NCBI GenBank assembly: GCA_022702705.1
Contig: CM040430.1
Location: 74,279,239 to 74,343,238 of the forward strand
Length of the DNA: 64,000 bases
DNA from: Papilionanthe hookeriana x Papilionanthe teres
Lineage: Eukaryota > Streptophyta > Magnoliopsida > Asparagales > Orchidaceae
Reading direction: 5' to 3'
Shown here piece after piece: positions 1-12,700 of this stretch (position 1 is its first letter; each line of letters begins with the position of its first letter). The position numbers and the translations under genes are program-made. The notes beneath the pieces were generated by a model, which did no database searches, had not been told where the DNA came from, and saw only the letters and a list, made by a program, of their open reading frames with translations.

Positions 1-271
1 CAATCCGTTCTACTCTCTCCCTTGTCTGGGATGGAAGCGGTTGATTCCATTGACACGGATCGAATCTAGTGGCAAGGAATTATATCCAATCCAAACCAGC
101 AACTTTCGATCAACTCTTTTGAATGGGATATGTAGCACCTACATATTCCCTCCTAATCTATTTCTTTCCATGAAAGTCTTTTTAAACTTTCATGAAATTC
201 TCAAAACACCAAAATTCCATACTTTCCAAATCAACACTACAAATCTTTGCAATATCAATTACCATCAAAAT

Positions 272-905
272 CAAACTTTGGGGTTGAGGATTTTACATCC
301 GAGACTACATTGCTTTAAGATTCTTTCCCTATTGCAATGAAATACATCAAAATTAAACCTTTGGGGTTGAGGATTTTACATCCGAGACTGCATTGCTTTA
401 GGATTCTTTCCCTATTGCAATGAAATACATCAAAATCAAACCTTTGGGGTTAAGGATTTTACATCCGAGACTGCATTGCTTTAGGATTCTTTCCCTATTG
501 CAATGAAATACATCAAAATCAAACCTTTGGGGTTGAGGATTTTACATCCGAGACTGCATTGCTTTAGGATTCTTTCCTTATTGCAATGAAATACATCAAA
601 ATCAAACCTTTGGGGTTGAGGATTTTACATCCGAGACTGCATTGCTTTAGGATTCTTTCCCTATTGCAATGAAATACATCAAAATTAAACTTTTGGGGTT
701 GAGGATTTTACATCCGAGACTGCATTGCTTTAGGATTCTTTCCCTATTGCGATGAAATACATCAAAATCAAACTCTTGGGGTCGAGGATTTTACATCCGA
801 GACTGCATTGCTTTAGGACTCTTTCCCTATCGCAATGAAATACATCAAAATCAAACTCTTGAGGTTAAGGATTTTACATCCAATACCGAATTGCTCTGAG
901 ATCTC
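272..905 (+). repeat. ~82-bp tandem repeat, about 8 copies
   Basis: The phrase GAGGATTTTACATCCGAGAC recurs at about 287, 370, 453, 536, 618, 701, 785 and 868, each time followed by TGCATTGCTTTAGGATTC and a CTATTGCAATGAAATACATC segment. Period is 82-83 bp. The last copy is more diverged and a degenerate ninth (GAGATGTTACATCTAAA) follows near 955. The same repeat, in 14 copies, sits at the same place in the complete element. Confidence 0.95.
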
Positions 906-1325
906 TCCTCATTGTAATGATTCAATCTAATCAATTCAATTTTCTTTTGAGGTTGGAGATGTTACATCTAAAACCACAAAATTCCAATTTTCATTTCAAG
1001 TTCAAATCCCTTCAAATTAATCTTAACAAAACTTCAATCTAAATTGAAACCCAAGTTAAAATCTGAACTTACACATCAAAACTTAAACTGAAACAACTGA
1101 AATCTAAATCTAAATTCCCCCAAATCATGTGATTTGGGATTCACCTCCTTTTCCTTTCCCCAGCGAAAGTTCAGGAATCTCCAGTCCCAAAGATATACAT
1201 GACACTCCCCAGCGGGAATTCTTCTACTTCGTCCTAAGTTTGTCACTTGGACATCTGTGTTGGTTTTGTTGATCTTTTCGGTCAACGCCAATACGCGCGG
1301 TATGCTTGGTTAGCACACCACACCT

Positions 1326-1339
1326 ATTGGGGGTCCATT
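1326..1339 (+). promoter_or_regulatory. Polypurine-tract-like sequence before LTR A
   Basis: ATTGGGGGTCCATT lies directly before the LTR 5' terminus and is identical at 47618-47631 before LTR E. It sits where the polypurine tract for plus-strand priming is expected. It has a run of five G but is not purely purine, so the exact priming end is uncertain. Confidence 0.55.
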
Positions 1340-1343
1340 TGTT

Positions 1344-1364
1344 GACCTCATTTTCGATGAGGTC
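1344..1364. promoter_or_regulatory. Terminal inverted hairpin of LTR A
   Basis: GACCTCAT and ATGAGGTC form a perfect 8-bp stem around a 5-nt loop (TTTCG), beginning at the fifth base of the LTR. The stem is unchanged in copies B (12863-12883), C (20311-20331), D (27883-27903) and E (47636-47656), where the loop is TTTTG. Confidence 0.85.
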
Positions 1365-1849
1365 TTCTCTTCTTCTCTTTAGTACTTAGGATCTAGCCTT
1401 AGGCTTTTCCTTTGACTATCCTAGAGGATTAGAATTGGGACCCACCACTTAGAAATTCAAACCACTTCTTAACTCCTCGCAAACTCCACAAACTTGATTG
1501 TAGACCCCTAATCACCTAGAGGGTTGAAATCAAATGTGGAAGTTTAAAGGATGAGTTCCTATAGGACTCTTTGGCCCTAGGACTGCCCTGGGTGGCCTGG
1601 TCTGGTGAGGGGTTGACTTACACACATACTACACCCATATCCAATTTGACCTCCTAACTCATGAAGGTGATTCACATGGATGGTCCTTAACCCCTAAGCC
1701 CTTGGCTAAGAGGGTTAGGAACAACATAGTGGGTGCCTCAAATGAGTCCCTTCATGGCTCATGTGGGCTTGATATGGCTTCATGGCCCAACCAAAATGAT
1801 TTCATTCCACTTACATTCACCCAAGCTTCAATTTTCCAAATCTTCGATT

Positions 1850-3060
1850 TTTGACCCCGGGGACCCTACACCCGCCTAACTTACCCAAAACCCTCGAAAT
1901 TACCCAAATTTTCTAAAATCTCCAAATCACCCAAAAATCCTCAAGACCAATCCCAAACATTCCCACATCACTCAAATTGATCATTCATAGCCAAAAATAC
2001 CAAAAATTCCAAAAATAGCTCCCAATACCCTCCAAATACCCAAAATGCCCCTCTTAGCCAAAAAAATCCAAAAATTCAGAAAATTCCCAGAAAATTCCAA
2101 AAAATCCCAAATATTCCCAATTTCATTTTGTCTAACTACACCATAGGCCAATTTTGTCAATTTACCCCACTTTTATCAAAATCCCCAATTTGACCCATTT
2201 TAACCCAAAATGAACCCAATGTCAAACCAAACCTACCTAATTGACCCAAATTCTGGTCCAATTCAATTCTAAACTTCAATTCAACACTCTCAACACCAAT
2301 CTAGACCAGATCCAAGTCCAATTTGATTGACATTTGAATCCAATTTCACTTTTGGCCTTAAAGCCCAATTTGGACCCATGACCCAAACTTAGTCCAAACT
2401 CACCCAATTCAACTCCAATTGACCCCAAACCTTTTCTAAACCTTCCCTAACATCTCCACAAACAAAATTCTAACATGATTTGCCCAAGATTTGGACTCAA
2501 GCCTCACTCAAATTCAACTCAAAACCAAAATCCCTTAAATGGGCCTACACCTAAACCTAGCCCAGAATAGGCCCAAACCCCAAAATCAAGACCCAATCAA
2601 AGTTGAAAACTCTTTAAAACAGCCCCATAAGCCATTTTCAACATTAATTTTACATCAATTTCAACCCTAGCCCAACATTGGCCCAAGTTAGCCCAATTTG
2701 ACCTATATTGACCCATTCACCAAAGAAACCCAAATCCGACCCAATTCAAACCCAAACCACCCCAAATTTGCTTTAAATCACTCATGATACACTCTTAAAT
2801 CAAACCCAACATTTATTTGGCTTGGCCCTTTGCAAAAATCTCCACCCAAAAGCCCATTTTGAAACTTAAAAGCCCACTTACATGAAACCTTCCTAAAGCC
2901 CATCTCCACCAAAATCCAAAGGGCCAAAATCAATCCAAAACCCATATGACAATTGCTCTACACCATATTTTCAATTAAATCAATCCCTAAGTTTCAAAAC
3001 TCATCATGAAGCCATTCCAAATTAAGTCCCATACAAATTCACATCAAAATGCCAAAATTT
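1850..3060. repeat. G-depleted C/A/T-rich low-complexity tract in the LTR U3
   Basis: The + strand is built of phrases such as CCCAAATT, CCAATTTGACCC and AAAATTCC, with very few G over more than 1 kb. Equivalent tracts lie at about 13440-14640, 20870-22080, 28440-29300 and 48190-49060 in the other LTRs. It is non-coding. Confidence 0.8.
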
Positions 3061-3676
3061 TCTTAAACCCATTTCCATGAAATTTACTTGGCTTTTCCCC
3101 AAGCCAAAGGTGAGCCATGAAGCCACTCTTAAGCCACATGCAAGCCATGTGAATTGTTTGACATGTGACCATACCACATTGGGTAAAAGGAGGGGAGCTT
3201 TCCTTAATTCCTAAAAGTCCTTAACCTCACCCATGATACCCCTTAACCAAGATTTAATCCAAATATTCTTGGATAAGGACATCACCACCTTTTGACCAGC
3301 TAGCTTAGCCGATTTTCTCGGCCCAAGGCCGGCCATGGGGAGGTGAACCCGGCCCAAACAAATGGGTTGACCAAACCTAGCCAAGAATAGCCTTCCCCCA
3401 TTCCATTTCAATTCAACTCCTTTACACATGTCCATGGCCAATTGATCGCACTAAGCCCCAGCCACGACCTCCCCGACCTTGAGGGTGACTGACCACTGGC
3501 CGGCCAGCCACCACGGCCGCCGAAACCACCGGGCCGAGAGCTCACATGTGAGCCCGAACTTAGAATTCTCACCGTTGAGCTGCCCCATCCCGAGTGGCCA
3601 TTGTAGTTGTTCTTCTCTTGCCAAGAGCAGTCGATCCCAAGCCCTAACTCCCCACGGGAGGCCCTCCACCCTCTCC

Positions 3677-3684
3677 TATTTAAA
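3677..3684 (+). promoter_or_regulatory. Putative TATA box of LTR A
   Basis: TATTTAAA lies in a C/T-rich setting (CTCTCCTATTTAAACACCAC), followed about 30 bp on by a conserved GGCCATGAGAG segment. It is preserved in copies C, D and E and fits a Pol II core promoter. Transcription would start near 3710, making 1340-3710 the U3. Confidence 0.6.
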
Positions 3685-4196
3685 CACCACCCCCTCTCGG
3701 CCATGAGAGGTGCTGAACCAAACCTTAAGGAAACTCGCCAAAATCATTCCGGATCACTCTCCACACATAGAGCACTTGATTCCCACTCGGATTCCAGCCC
3801 CAATTCCCTCAGGTGAGCTCGATTTTGAGTTCGAACTTCAGCACATAAAACCGGGACACTTCTTCGCGATGGATCAATCTTCAAATTGGTCGGTCCTACA
3901 CCTTCACCGGACCAAGAGGAGAAGTTTCCCACTAAAAGCCCCATCTCCGGAGCCACCCGGTTATTCCGGCCTCCAAGCTTTGTGATCGAGCTGTGGTCAC
4001 TTTCATAGCTAGGCAATTCACCGAGCCGAGGACTTCATCCGGAGCTTGCTTGGACCCAATCGAAGGTGACACAACTCTCGGATCGAAGCTTCACTTCTCC
4101 GAGCAAAGGTATGGACTCACTCTTCTTCCCGAGCTTACGAGAGATTCTTCATTTAATTTGAGTCAATTTAAATACATGTTTACCAGTATGGATGTG

Positions 4197-4216
4197 TTCG
4201 TCTCCTCGAAGACGAA
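4197..4216. promoter_or_regulatory. Conserved hairpin in R/U5 of LTR A
   Basis: TTCGTCT and AGACGAA form a 7-bp stem with a 6-nt loop. GTGTTC just upstream can also pair with GAACAC downstream (about 4230), giving an alternative overlapping stem. The same hairpin occurs at 15765-15783, 23204-23222, 30440-30458 and 50180-50198. Confidence 0.6.
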
Positions 4217-6339
4217 TCCATAGAGCATAAGAACACGAAAATCCATTGAGAATCGTGTGAGAATTTAGGGTTAGAAGGTTGACGGTCACGGGTGCACACC
4301 AGTCGTAGACGATGACCATGAGCCGTCGGATCGAGCGTGTATCGAGTGGATGGTCTGGATTGAGTCGGACGGCGCGTTGGTACGTGACCCGCGGGGCCCT
4401 GGATCGCTGAGTCGGATGGCGGCGCCGAATCAGGAGATGCCGCTTGGAGCTTCGGAGATGCCTAGGTTGACGCGGCGCCGCGTGGATAAGTAGAAAATTA
4501 GGGTATTTTCTTATTTATTTAATTCCCTAAACTTCAAAAATGCATAACTTTGTGTAGGAAAATCAGAAAAATAAAATAAAAATACCCTCTTGCTCAGTGA
4601 ACAAAGGAGAATAATGTGGAAAAGAAATCATTTAATTTCATCGAAGTATTTTATTTTTAATGATTTATTTACCCTCTCGCATTGTTTTAATTCTCCATGC
4701 ATATAGGAAATTCACCATGGCATGAGACCATAGGGCTTTTGAAGCCTACGAATTTGGGAACATTCCCCGAATTTTCCAAAGTCGGAGGCCATCCCTATGA
4801 GAAGTTATTGATTTTTCAAATTCATGTTACTCGTTATGAGTATTTTAAATCCAATAATTAGCATGTTGTGAAATAAATTCTAGGAAAATTTGGTGATGTT
4901 TCTTATGACCAGGAGGACCCTAGGAAAAATAGGTTTTGAATTAATTCACTTGGAATAACCACTAATTGGCTTAAACACCCAAAATAGGTCCTTAATTAAT
5001 TAGAGCTAATCATACACCAAATTGACTTGAAATCAATTCTCCACTGACCTTTAGGATCAGAGGAACCCACCATGAAAATTTGAAGTCGATTGGACTTGGT
5101 TAGCCCTACTTAAATGGGTTGATTAAGCCATTTAGCCAAATTAAACTTAAAAAATTCATAACTTTCAAAATCCTTTTCAAAAATTCACCAAATTGGTTTT
5201 GGAGCCTCTCTGATATCAGGGGAATTTAAGAAAATTAAAATTTCAATTTTCCAAAAAAGTTGATTGTTTGCATTATTTTAATATTTTTAATAATTAAAAA
5301 AATAATAAAAATCACAAAAAAAATAAAATTCACCAAAATGTCACATTTTGAATTTTAATCATTTAGGAACAAATCCCATATTTTTCTTAGGTCTCTATGA
5401 TGAGATATTAAATTTTAAAGCCCTAGTGTAATTTTAAAATTAAAAAATGTATTTTCTAGCATTTCCACTAGAATAATTATAATAAATCAGAGAAAAATCA
5501 GAAAATTGTAAAAATTGATTCTCTGATTTCCTTGATATCAGAGAGATTTTTAAAAAATATAAAATTCATTTTTCAACCTTTATTTTATTTTTAAATTAAT
5601 TAAAACTCCAAAAATCAAAATAATTATAATAAAAAGAATATAATTCAAAAAATCACCAAAATTGGTCCAAGTGGTCCTCTAGTCATTAGGAATGTCCCAT
5701 AATTTTCTTAAGGACAGAAACTTTCCCTTGGTCATATTATTAAATTTTCCTTAGAAATCTCTATTTTCCACCAAAAATAATTACATAAATAAATTAAATA
5801 CAGAAAAATCACATTTTCTCCTCTAATGCCTTTATTGACATATGAGTGAAGTCACATAAAAATTTTAAATTCATTTGAGCTCAATTTAGTGAGTTATGAA
5901 ATTATTAAGCTTGAAGGGCAAAATGGTAATTAAAATTTTAACCCTTAATTAAAACTTTAGGCTTAGTAAAATGAAAGAGTAAAATATTTGATCTTAATCT
6001 GATTTGGATGATTGAAATTTAAATAATTAAAGGATAGAAACCTATTAAACAATTCAAAAATAATTGAAATGAACTTTAATTAAATAATTAAATTAAATAT
6101 GGAAGAATAATCAAATTGGAATTATTAAAATAGGGATATTATTAGGAAGAGATTTGTTCTTTAATTTAAGAATCCCTAAATTAATCATCTCAATAATATT
6201 TAATTCCTAATTAAAATTATTATCCAAGTTTAAGATTTAAAATGCTAAAAGACTTAATCATTGAATTAAATTAAAGTTAAAATATTTAAATTAAATCCTT
6301 TTAAAATTTCAATTAAATTAATACTTTAACAATTAAAAT

Positions 6340-6645
6340 TAAATCATCTTTAAAACATAAAAAAATAAAATATTAAATTAAAATTAAAAATAAAATTAAA
6401 TTAAAATTTAAATTAAATTAAATTAAATTAAAACATATTAAATTAAAAATTAAATTAAATTAAATTAAATTAAACAAATTAAATTAAATTAAATTAAATT
6501 AAAACATATTAAATTAAATTAAATTAAATTAAATTAAAATAAAACCAAGTTAAAATTAAAATTAAATTAAATTAAATGAATCAAATTAAATTAAAATTAA
6601 AACTAAATCAAATTAAATTAAATTAAATTAAATTAAATTAAAAAT
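6340..6645. repeat. ATTAA pentanucleotide array in LTR A
   Basis: About 300 bp of near-perfect ATTAA (AAATT) units with scattered substitutions. An equivalent array of different length is found at the same place in every LTR copy. Confidence 0.9.
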
Positions 6646-8773
6646 AACATCACTTAAGACATAATGAATTCAAAAAAATAAATCTAAAACAACTTGAACA
6701 CTATTCCAAACTTAAATCCATTAACTCGAAATTAAATCAAATCACAAATCACTTGAACGTTAATTTGCCCTCAAAAGCTCATGTTGTCATAACTCCTAAA
6801 CGGAGCGTTAAGTGAAGTGTTACTTCATTCATAGGATATTCAAATGTCCTAGCTTCACCGAGCAAGACAACAAACTTGAACTCCCGGACGATTAATTCAT
6901 TTGTATAATTAAATTCTCTTGGACTTAAAACAATCCTAGAAATATCGAAAAGATGTTTAAGATTCGTCTTAAGCACTTCCTCGATATGATAGGATATTTA
7001 TAAGAACAATTGAACTTAGTTGTTCTTTGATGAAGAAAATCGTCCTCAGAACCAAAATACAAGAACCTAGACGTCATAGGAGGTGACTCGCTATAGGATT
7101 AAGAACTTGGTAGAAAACCATAACCCTTCCCTTAGCTTTACCTAGGAACTTGCTTTAAATGCTTAATTATTCTAATTGTGTTTTAAGTGCGCTTGGGATG
7201 ACGGGAAGACCCTCCAGGTACGCTTTTATTTTATTGCAATTTACCTTATTGCAATTTATTTAATCGCATCGCACTTACTTTTCTTGCATGATAAACAATC
7301 GTTGCATGAAAACCCACACCTTTAGGATAGTCCCTAAAGCTGAAACCAAAACTAAATTAAAAGTCATTACAAGATAAAATTCACCGCCACAACATTTCAA
7401 AATATAAAACAACTCAAAATTTAATCACGAAACAGAACAACAAAACTACAACTGCAACTAAATTAAAACGTCTTGTTGGATGATCGGGAATACCTCGGAT
7501 GATGTAACCTACGTGTTGCTAACGGGATTTCCCACGGTCTAAATGAAAGTGTGGAACTCATTCAGTTGAGTTTAGCAAATTCATCTCGGACTAAGTGAAT
7601 CCGATAAAAATAACGATGCGGAAGGATGGAACCGTGGGATCTTAACCAGTGTTGTTATAATCAACTTTAAGATTTGTTTAATTAAAATATTAAAAACACC
7701 CGGATTTTAAGATTTTCTCTAAACCAGAACACTTCTCTCATCTCCCGATTTATGACTTCTAAAACTAAACCTCCGCAACAACAAGGAGCTCGGAGCATGG
7801 TGGGCGAGCACGGCCATCGTCATCGGCAGAAACTCGAGTCAACTTCGACGAAAACTTTCCTTAGAACTAAATAACAAAGCCATAGGACTTCGAGGTAGTT
7901 TGCACTAGTGCAACATAAATCCTCAACTCTTCGTTAGGCATTTGCATGATCATGTCATGTAAATTAAGCCCTAACCTAGGTCTTAGGACTCCGAGGTGAT
8001 CGTTCGGTACGACATAAACCCTCACATCTTCGAGGCTATTTGTATGATTTTATCATACAAATATAAGTCCTAATTAATTAAAATTGGCAAGATCAAAACA
8101 TTAAATAAACATTAGGACTTTCCTAAATTCAAGCCAAACAATAGAATAGTCGGGAAATTACCGAAGTTCGCTTCGAATCTGTGATTTCTCCTACCTTTCT
8201 TCCTTTGAATTCCCAAAACAAAATGTTCCAAATTTGATCCATTCCCTATCGAAATTCCAAAATTCAATCCCTTGAAGACTTAAACATTGAAATTCTTGAG
8301 AGCGAGAACTACCGATTATTATCGAGAGTTTTCTTAGGTGATTCCGTCACTTAAGATGTAATTAACTATAGGGGCTTGCCCTTATAGGGAATTTAAGAAC
8401 CTGGGTAATATAAACCCCGTTTAATGTTTTCATATTAAACAGGGGAATTTCGTCGGCTTATAAAATTGGTTCGCGGACCGGACGGATGTCACAAACTTCT
8501 CTAGTTTATTTAATCGAGCCTCATTATCAAGCAAGTGTGTCTATTCTTCGGGATAGATACACGGTTTGTAGTGCGGCGCTCGTTTATATAAACTATTCGA
8601 GATGTGAGATCGGTTTGATTTCATATCTTAAAATTTTCAAATTTAAAATTATTTTTTAAAATCAAATACTACTTTTCAAATTATTTATTTAAATTAAATT
8701 AAAATTCGCCGACAATTTCTGTAGGCGACCCCCTTTTCAAAATACAACACTTAACCCAAAAATAAGCCGTACA

Positions 8774-9740
8774 GTTGGGTTCGAGAGTACTATCTACCGA
8801 TGATTATAAGGAATTCTAGAAGAAGAAAAGTAAGAGAGGATTGTTTTCCTCTTTGCATGGTCTACACCATAGGGAGCACACTTCTCCTCACCACTCTGAT
8901 GTCCCCACCGAGACACTCTGTCTCAAGGCGCTAACTCTTAATAGGAAAGTGTGGTTACCGAAGGTCATTATACCAGTACACTCCGAGAAGTCTGTGGATC
9001 ATAAGATGGATCATGAGTCCGATGTTCCCATTTTCACTAGCACTGTTGCTCCTGAGTCAGTTGCAGAGAGAAGTGACAGTCATGGGAGGCCTATAGATCT
9101 AAAGTTGATTAAAGAGAAAGCAGACAATGATAAAGTTTGAAAGCTCCGAGCTAAGATTTCAGAGTTAGCAAAACAACGAGGGTTAGATATTGATGATGAA
9201 GATTACTACCTATCAAATTATATGGAAGAAGAATTCATAAAAATTATTGTCGTCGAGACCAGATCCACGTCGTCTGCACATGATGCTCCTAGTGAGGAGA
9301 ACCGCAGATGAGCCTCAAAGGGCCATATTCATAAAAGATGAACAAATTAGTTGTCTGGAGAATAAGATAGAGGAGATGGCTTCCGCCATGAACTCCATGG
9401 CCGCACTACATGGAGAGTCACAGTCATGACCAGTGGCATCTCCAGAAGTTAACCAGATCAAAATCAAACATATCACAGATGAAAGAAGAGAAGTCACTTC
9501 TGCCAACAAAGATGAACCTCCAAAGAAGGACTCTAGTCCAAGTCTACTAGAGAAGGATATCAAGAAGCTAGTCAAACAACAAGTTCGAGAGGCCTTGGCC
9601 CAGTCTGAAGGTGGAGCATCAGTTTAAAAGGGTAGACCCTACCTGGAGGAGTTCAATGACATGCGCTACCTCAAAGGCTTTGTGCCCCCAACTTTCAAGA
9701 CATTCGACAAGACAGAAAACCCTTATCAACATATAGCCGA
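8774..9740 (+). pseudogene. gag: Diverged Tat-lineage leader/ORF1 and gag 5' fragment
   Basis: Readable pieces match the two better copies: KLRAKISELAKQ near 9142, VVETRSTSSAHDAP near 9250 (MVETRASSASQGAP in the others), then LLEKDIKKLVKQQVREALAQ near 9549 and KGFVPPTFKTFD near 9677. These are the gag N-terminus and the start of the capsid region. The frame is broken by stops at 9138, 9427 and 9625. An upstream open stretch (8841-9140) is unrecognised. Homology stops at 9740, where the Athila-like element begins. It is much older than the other Tat copies, and no recognisable PBS follows LTR A here. Confidence 0.75.
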
Positions 9741-12700
9741 TGCACCAAAAATATGTTAGATTTTTGTAATATAATTTGTACTCATTTTTGGTGATATTGC
9801 ACTTCAAAGGAATATATTCTTCTTGTTTTGCTATAGATATGATGATTTTAGTTGATTGGAGCAAAAGGAAGCAAAAAGGAATGAATTTGGAGCAAAAAGA
9901 GGCAAAAGGAAGAAATCAACCTACGGCGCCGCTGATACACCTAAAATATATAGTGTTTTTATGCACATTTCTATACCAATTTTTTGATGATATTGCACTT
10001 TAATGGAAGGTATTATGTGTTTTTCTTTTAGGTATGATGAAAAAAGATTAATTATAATGAAAGGAGCAAAAAAGGATCAAATTTGGAGCAAAATTAAAAA
10101 GTTTGAGAAATTTGGCCTCCGGTGCCTAAGCGGCAAAGTGCCGGCGTTTAAGCGCCAAAGTTAAAAATCAAATTTTAATCAAATTTGGTACCATTCTCAA
10201 GGGGTGTTTGAAGCAACTTTTGTTGGTGACTTCCTTAACTTCCTATGGGTGGCAGATGTGATTGAAGGGATGCATATTTTGGTGGATACATTGAATCTTG
10301 ACAAGATTTGAAGAGACGCCAAGGCACCTGTTGGAAAGTTATAAAAATGAAGCCTCATAATTTGAAAAGAGAGTTGGAGTTCTATTTCTTAAAGAGAGTC
10401 TTTTGAAGTCTGGAGAGTGTGTGAAATTAGTGTAGTGTAGTTCTATAATTGTTAGTAGAGAGTAGAGAGTAAGAAAGGAAAAATGGTTGGTGTGAAGCCT
10501 TCTTCACACCAATTTTCTTTCATCCATGTATCTAGTTTTTATTGAAGTCTAAAGTTTTTATTTGAATCATCAGAGTTAGGCACCAACCTGTGTATAGTTG
10601 TATTATGTAAAGCAAAATTTCGAAGAAACTTCCAGAGTCTTGTGCAGAGGATTTTCAGATAAGTATTTATCTTTGTTTTTACACTTTATTTTTAAGTAAG
10701 ACTTTTTGTGTTTTCATTATGGTTTATGATTTCAAATCAAGTTTTGTTTGTGTTTTCTCCATGAAATCTGAGTAGTTTACTTTATCTTTTTCTTTCTTAG
10801 ATGATGAAGTAATTAAATTATGGAAGTATGTTGTGGAAAGTATAAGTGTTTAATGCTATAAGAAATTGTGATGATTCAATTCCTTATACTTAATTTACTT
10901 CTTGATGTGGCCAATTAAGATGTTAAAATTTTTTGTGAGATTATGTAAGATCCAATACATTATTGTCTCAATCAACAATTGGAAAGAATCACATGCAATT
11001 ATATGAGTGAGAATTGTAGTCCATATGATTGAATGCAAATATTTAGGGCGATATGTTTTATTAGGGAGTAAAATTAGAGGACTTTAGAGTGACATGCTAA
11101 AGCTCCCTAATTTGGTTTGTTATTTTAAATTTTGTTATGAGATGTTCTCCCCCAGGTGGAAGGAATAGAGGGAACTCTAGAGTGAGAGATGGTATCTTCC
11201 CTGCCTAACCCATCTACAAAATTTCAAAATTTCAAATTAACCAATTTTCTTTATAGAACAAAGTAAGGGTAAAAAATATAATTGCTCATATTTGGCACAA
11301 TACATTTAAATACTTCCACAACATAAATATCCATAATTATTATTGATTCATTGAAGAAGGAAAAAGATATTTGATTCTTATAGCTTTTATGTCGTGTTTA
11401 GAGTATTGATAATTTTATTTCCTGCTTAACTTTTTATTAAAAATATCAAAAACAACTTTTCAAAATTAATACCTTAAAACATACTTAAGAAAATTAATTG
11501 AAAAAGTAAAAAATTATTTTTCTTATTTTTTTAAAGTTTTAGACATTTTCCTGTGGGTTCGATATCTCGGGGCTTAATCAGAAAGTCCTATATTACTTGA
11601 TAAATGATATGTATACTTGCATAGTATCCCATATTATAAATCATAAATTTCCTATCTAAATCGTAAGCATAAATATTCGAGGATCAAGTCAGGGGAAAAT
11701 TAATTAAAATTTCATTTAAAGAAAATTAAGAAAAATTAAAAATTTTTTTTTACTTTACTTTGCTTTTGTTAGTGTGTTTTGTTTTATTTTATTTAACGTT
11801 GTATGCGTTGTTCAGGGTCTGAGGGACTTGTTCCTTACGATTCTGAATTAGAAAGAACAATCAGAAAAATCAAAAAAATTAAAAATTCTGAAAAAGATAA
11901 AAATATTCAAGAAATGACAAATCATTAAAATCAAAATGTTGACATCCATCAAGAATTTAGACCTTTAAAAGAATATGTTAACCCTACAGTGGATGAACTT
12001 CATGGTAGTATTCAACACCCTGCTGTAGCTGCTAATTCCTTTGAGCTTAAACCTACTATTATCCAAATGGTGTTTAATAATCGGTTTGGGAAACACCAAC
12101 TGAATATTCTAATTTACATCTCGCCAACTTTCTAGAGTTGTGTGCTACTTTTAAATATGATGGTGTTTCGGATGATGCTATTAGACTTAGACTTTTCCTT
12201 TCTCACTAAGGGATAAAGCTAAGATATGATTAAATTCGTTAGCACCTGGATCTATCAGAACTTGGGGTGATTTAGCTTAAAAATTCCTTGCTAAATATTT
12301 TCCACTATCAAAGACTGTGAAGCTTAGAAATGATATCACATATTTTTTTCAGTTTGAAGGTGAATCTATATATGAGGCATGGGAACGATTTAAAGATCTC
12401 CTCAGAAAATGTCCACATCATTCGATACCAGATTGGTTAATAATTTAAACATTTTATAATGGATTTGTTGTATCTCTTAGATCTATTATCGATGCTGCTG
12501 CAGGAGGATCACTGATGTCTTAACAGTTAACTGATGCTTATGCTTTTATTGAAGAAATGTCTACAAATAATTTTCAATGGCCCTCTGAAAGGTTAAATCC
12601 TAAAAAGATAGCCAATATTCATGAAAATGATGCTTTTGCGATGTTAGCAAATCAAGTTGCTGTAATTTCAAGGAAGATAGACCAATTTGGGATGAATTTT

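Larger units (their letters stand above)
1..1339 (+). mobile_element. 3' tail of a Tat-lineage LTR retrotransposon (partial, left end outside window)
   Basis: This stretch matches 45796-47631 of the complete element almost collinearly, starting with the shared segment around TTGTCTGGGATGGAAGCGG and ending at the G-rich tract next to the LTR. It holds a block of ~82-bp tandem repeats, then a diverged A/C-rich part, then a segment around 1130-1330 that is conserved in both copies. No coding sequence is supported; the open frames follow the repeat. It is the untranslated region between the last ORF and the 3' LTR of an element whose body lies left of the window. Confidence 0.85.
1340..8773 (+). 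mobile_element. LTR copy A (~7.43 kb) of the Tat/Ogre-like family
   Basis: It starts TGTTGACCTCA and ends GCCGTACA, where the other copies end GCCGACA. The order of parts is the same in all five copies: a terminal hairpin (1344-1364); a G-poor C/A/T-rich tract (about 1850-3060); a GC-rich promoter module (about 3430-4490) with TATA box at 3677; and a long AT-rich part (4500-8773) with a pentanucleotide array near 6400-6640. It is the most diverged of the five copies. It follows a 3' tail, so it reads as a 3' LTR. No gene is supported inside it. Confidence 0.9.

Noticed and set aside
3211..4223. A captured host gene in the GC-rich LTR module
   Set aside because: Higher GC and several overlapping short frames drew attention, but no frame is conserved among the five LTRs and no protein family is recognisable; a TATA box and leader explain it better.
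6340..6645. Centromeric or satellite DNA
   Set aside because: The ATTAA array is short and always inside an LTR at the same site, so it is part of the element.
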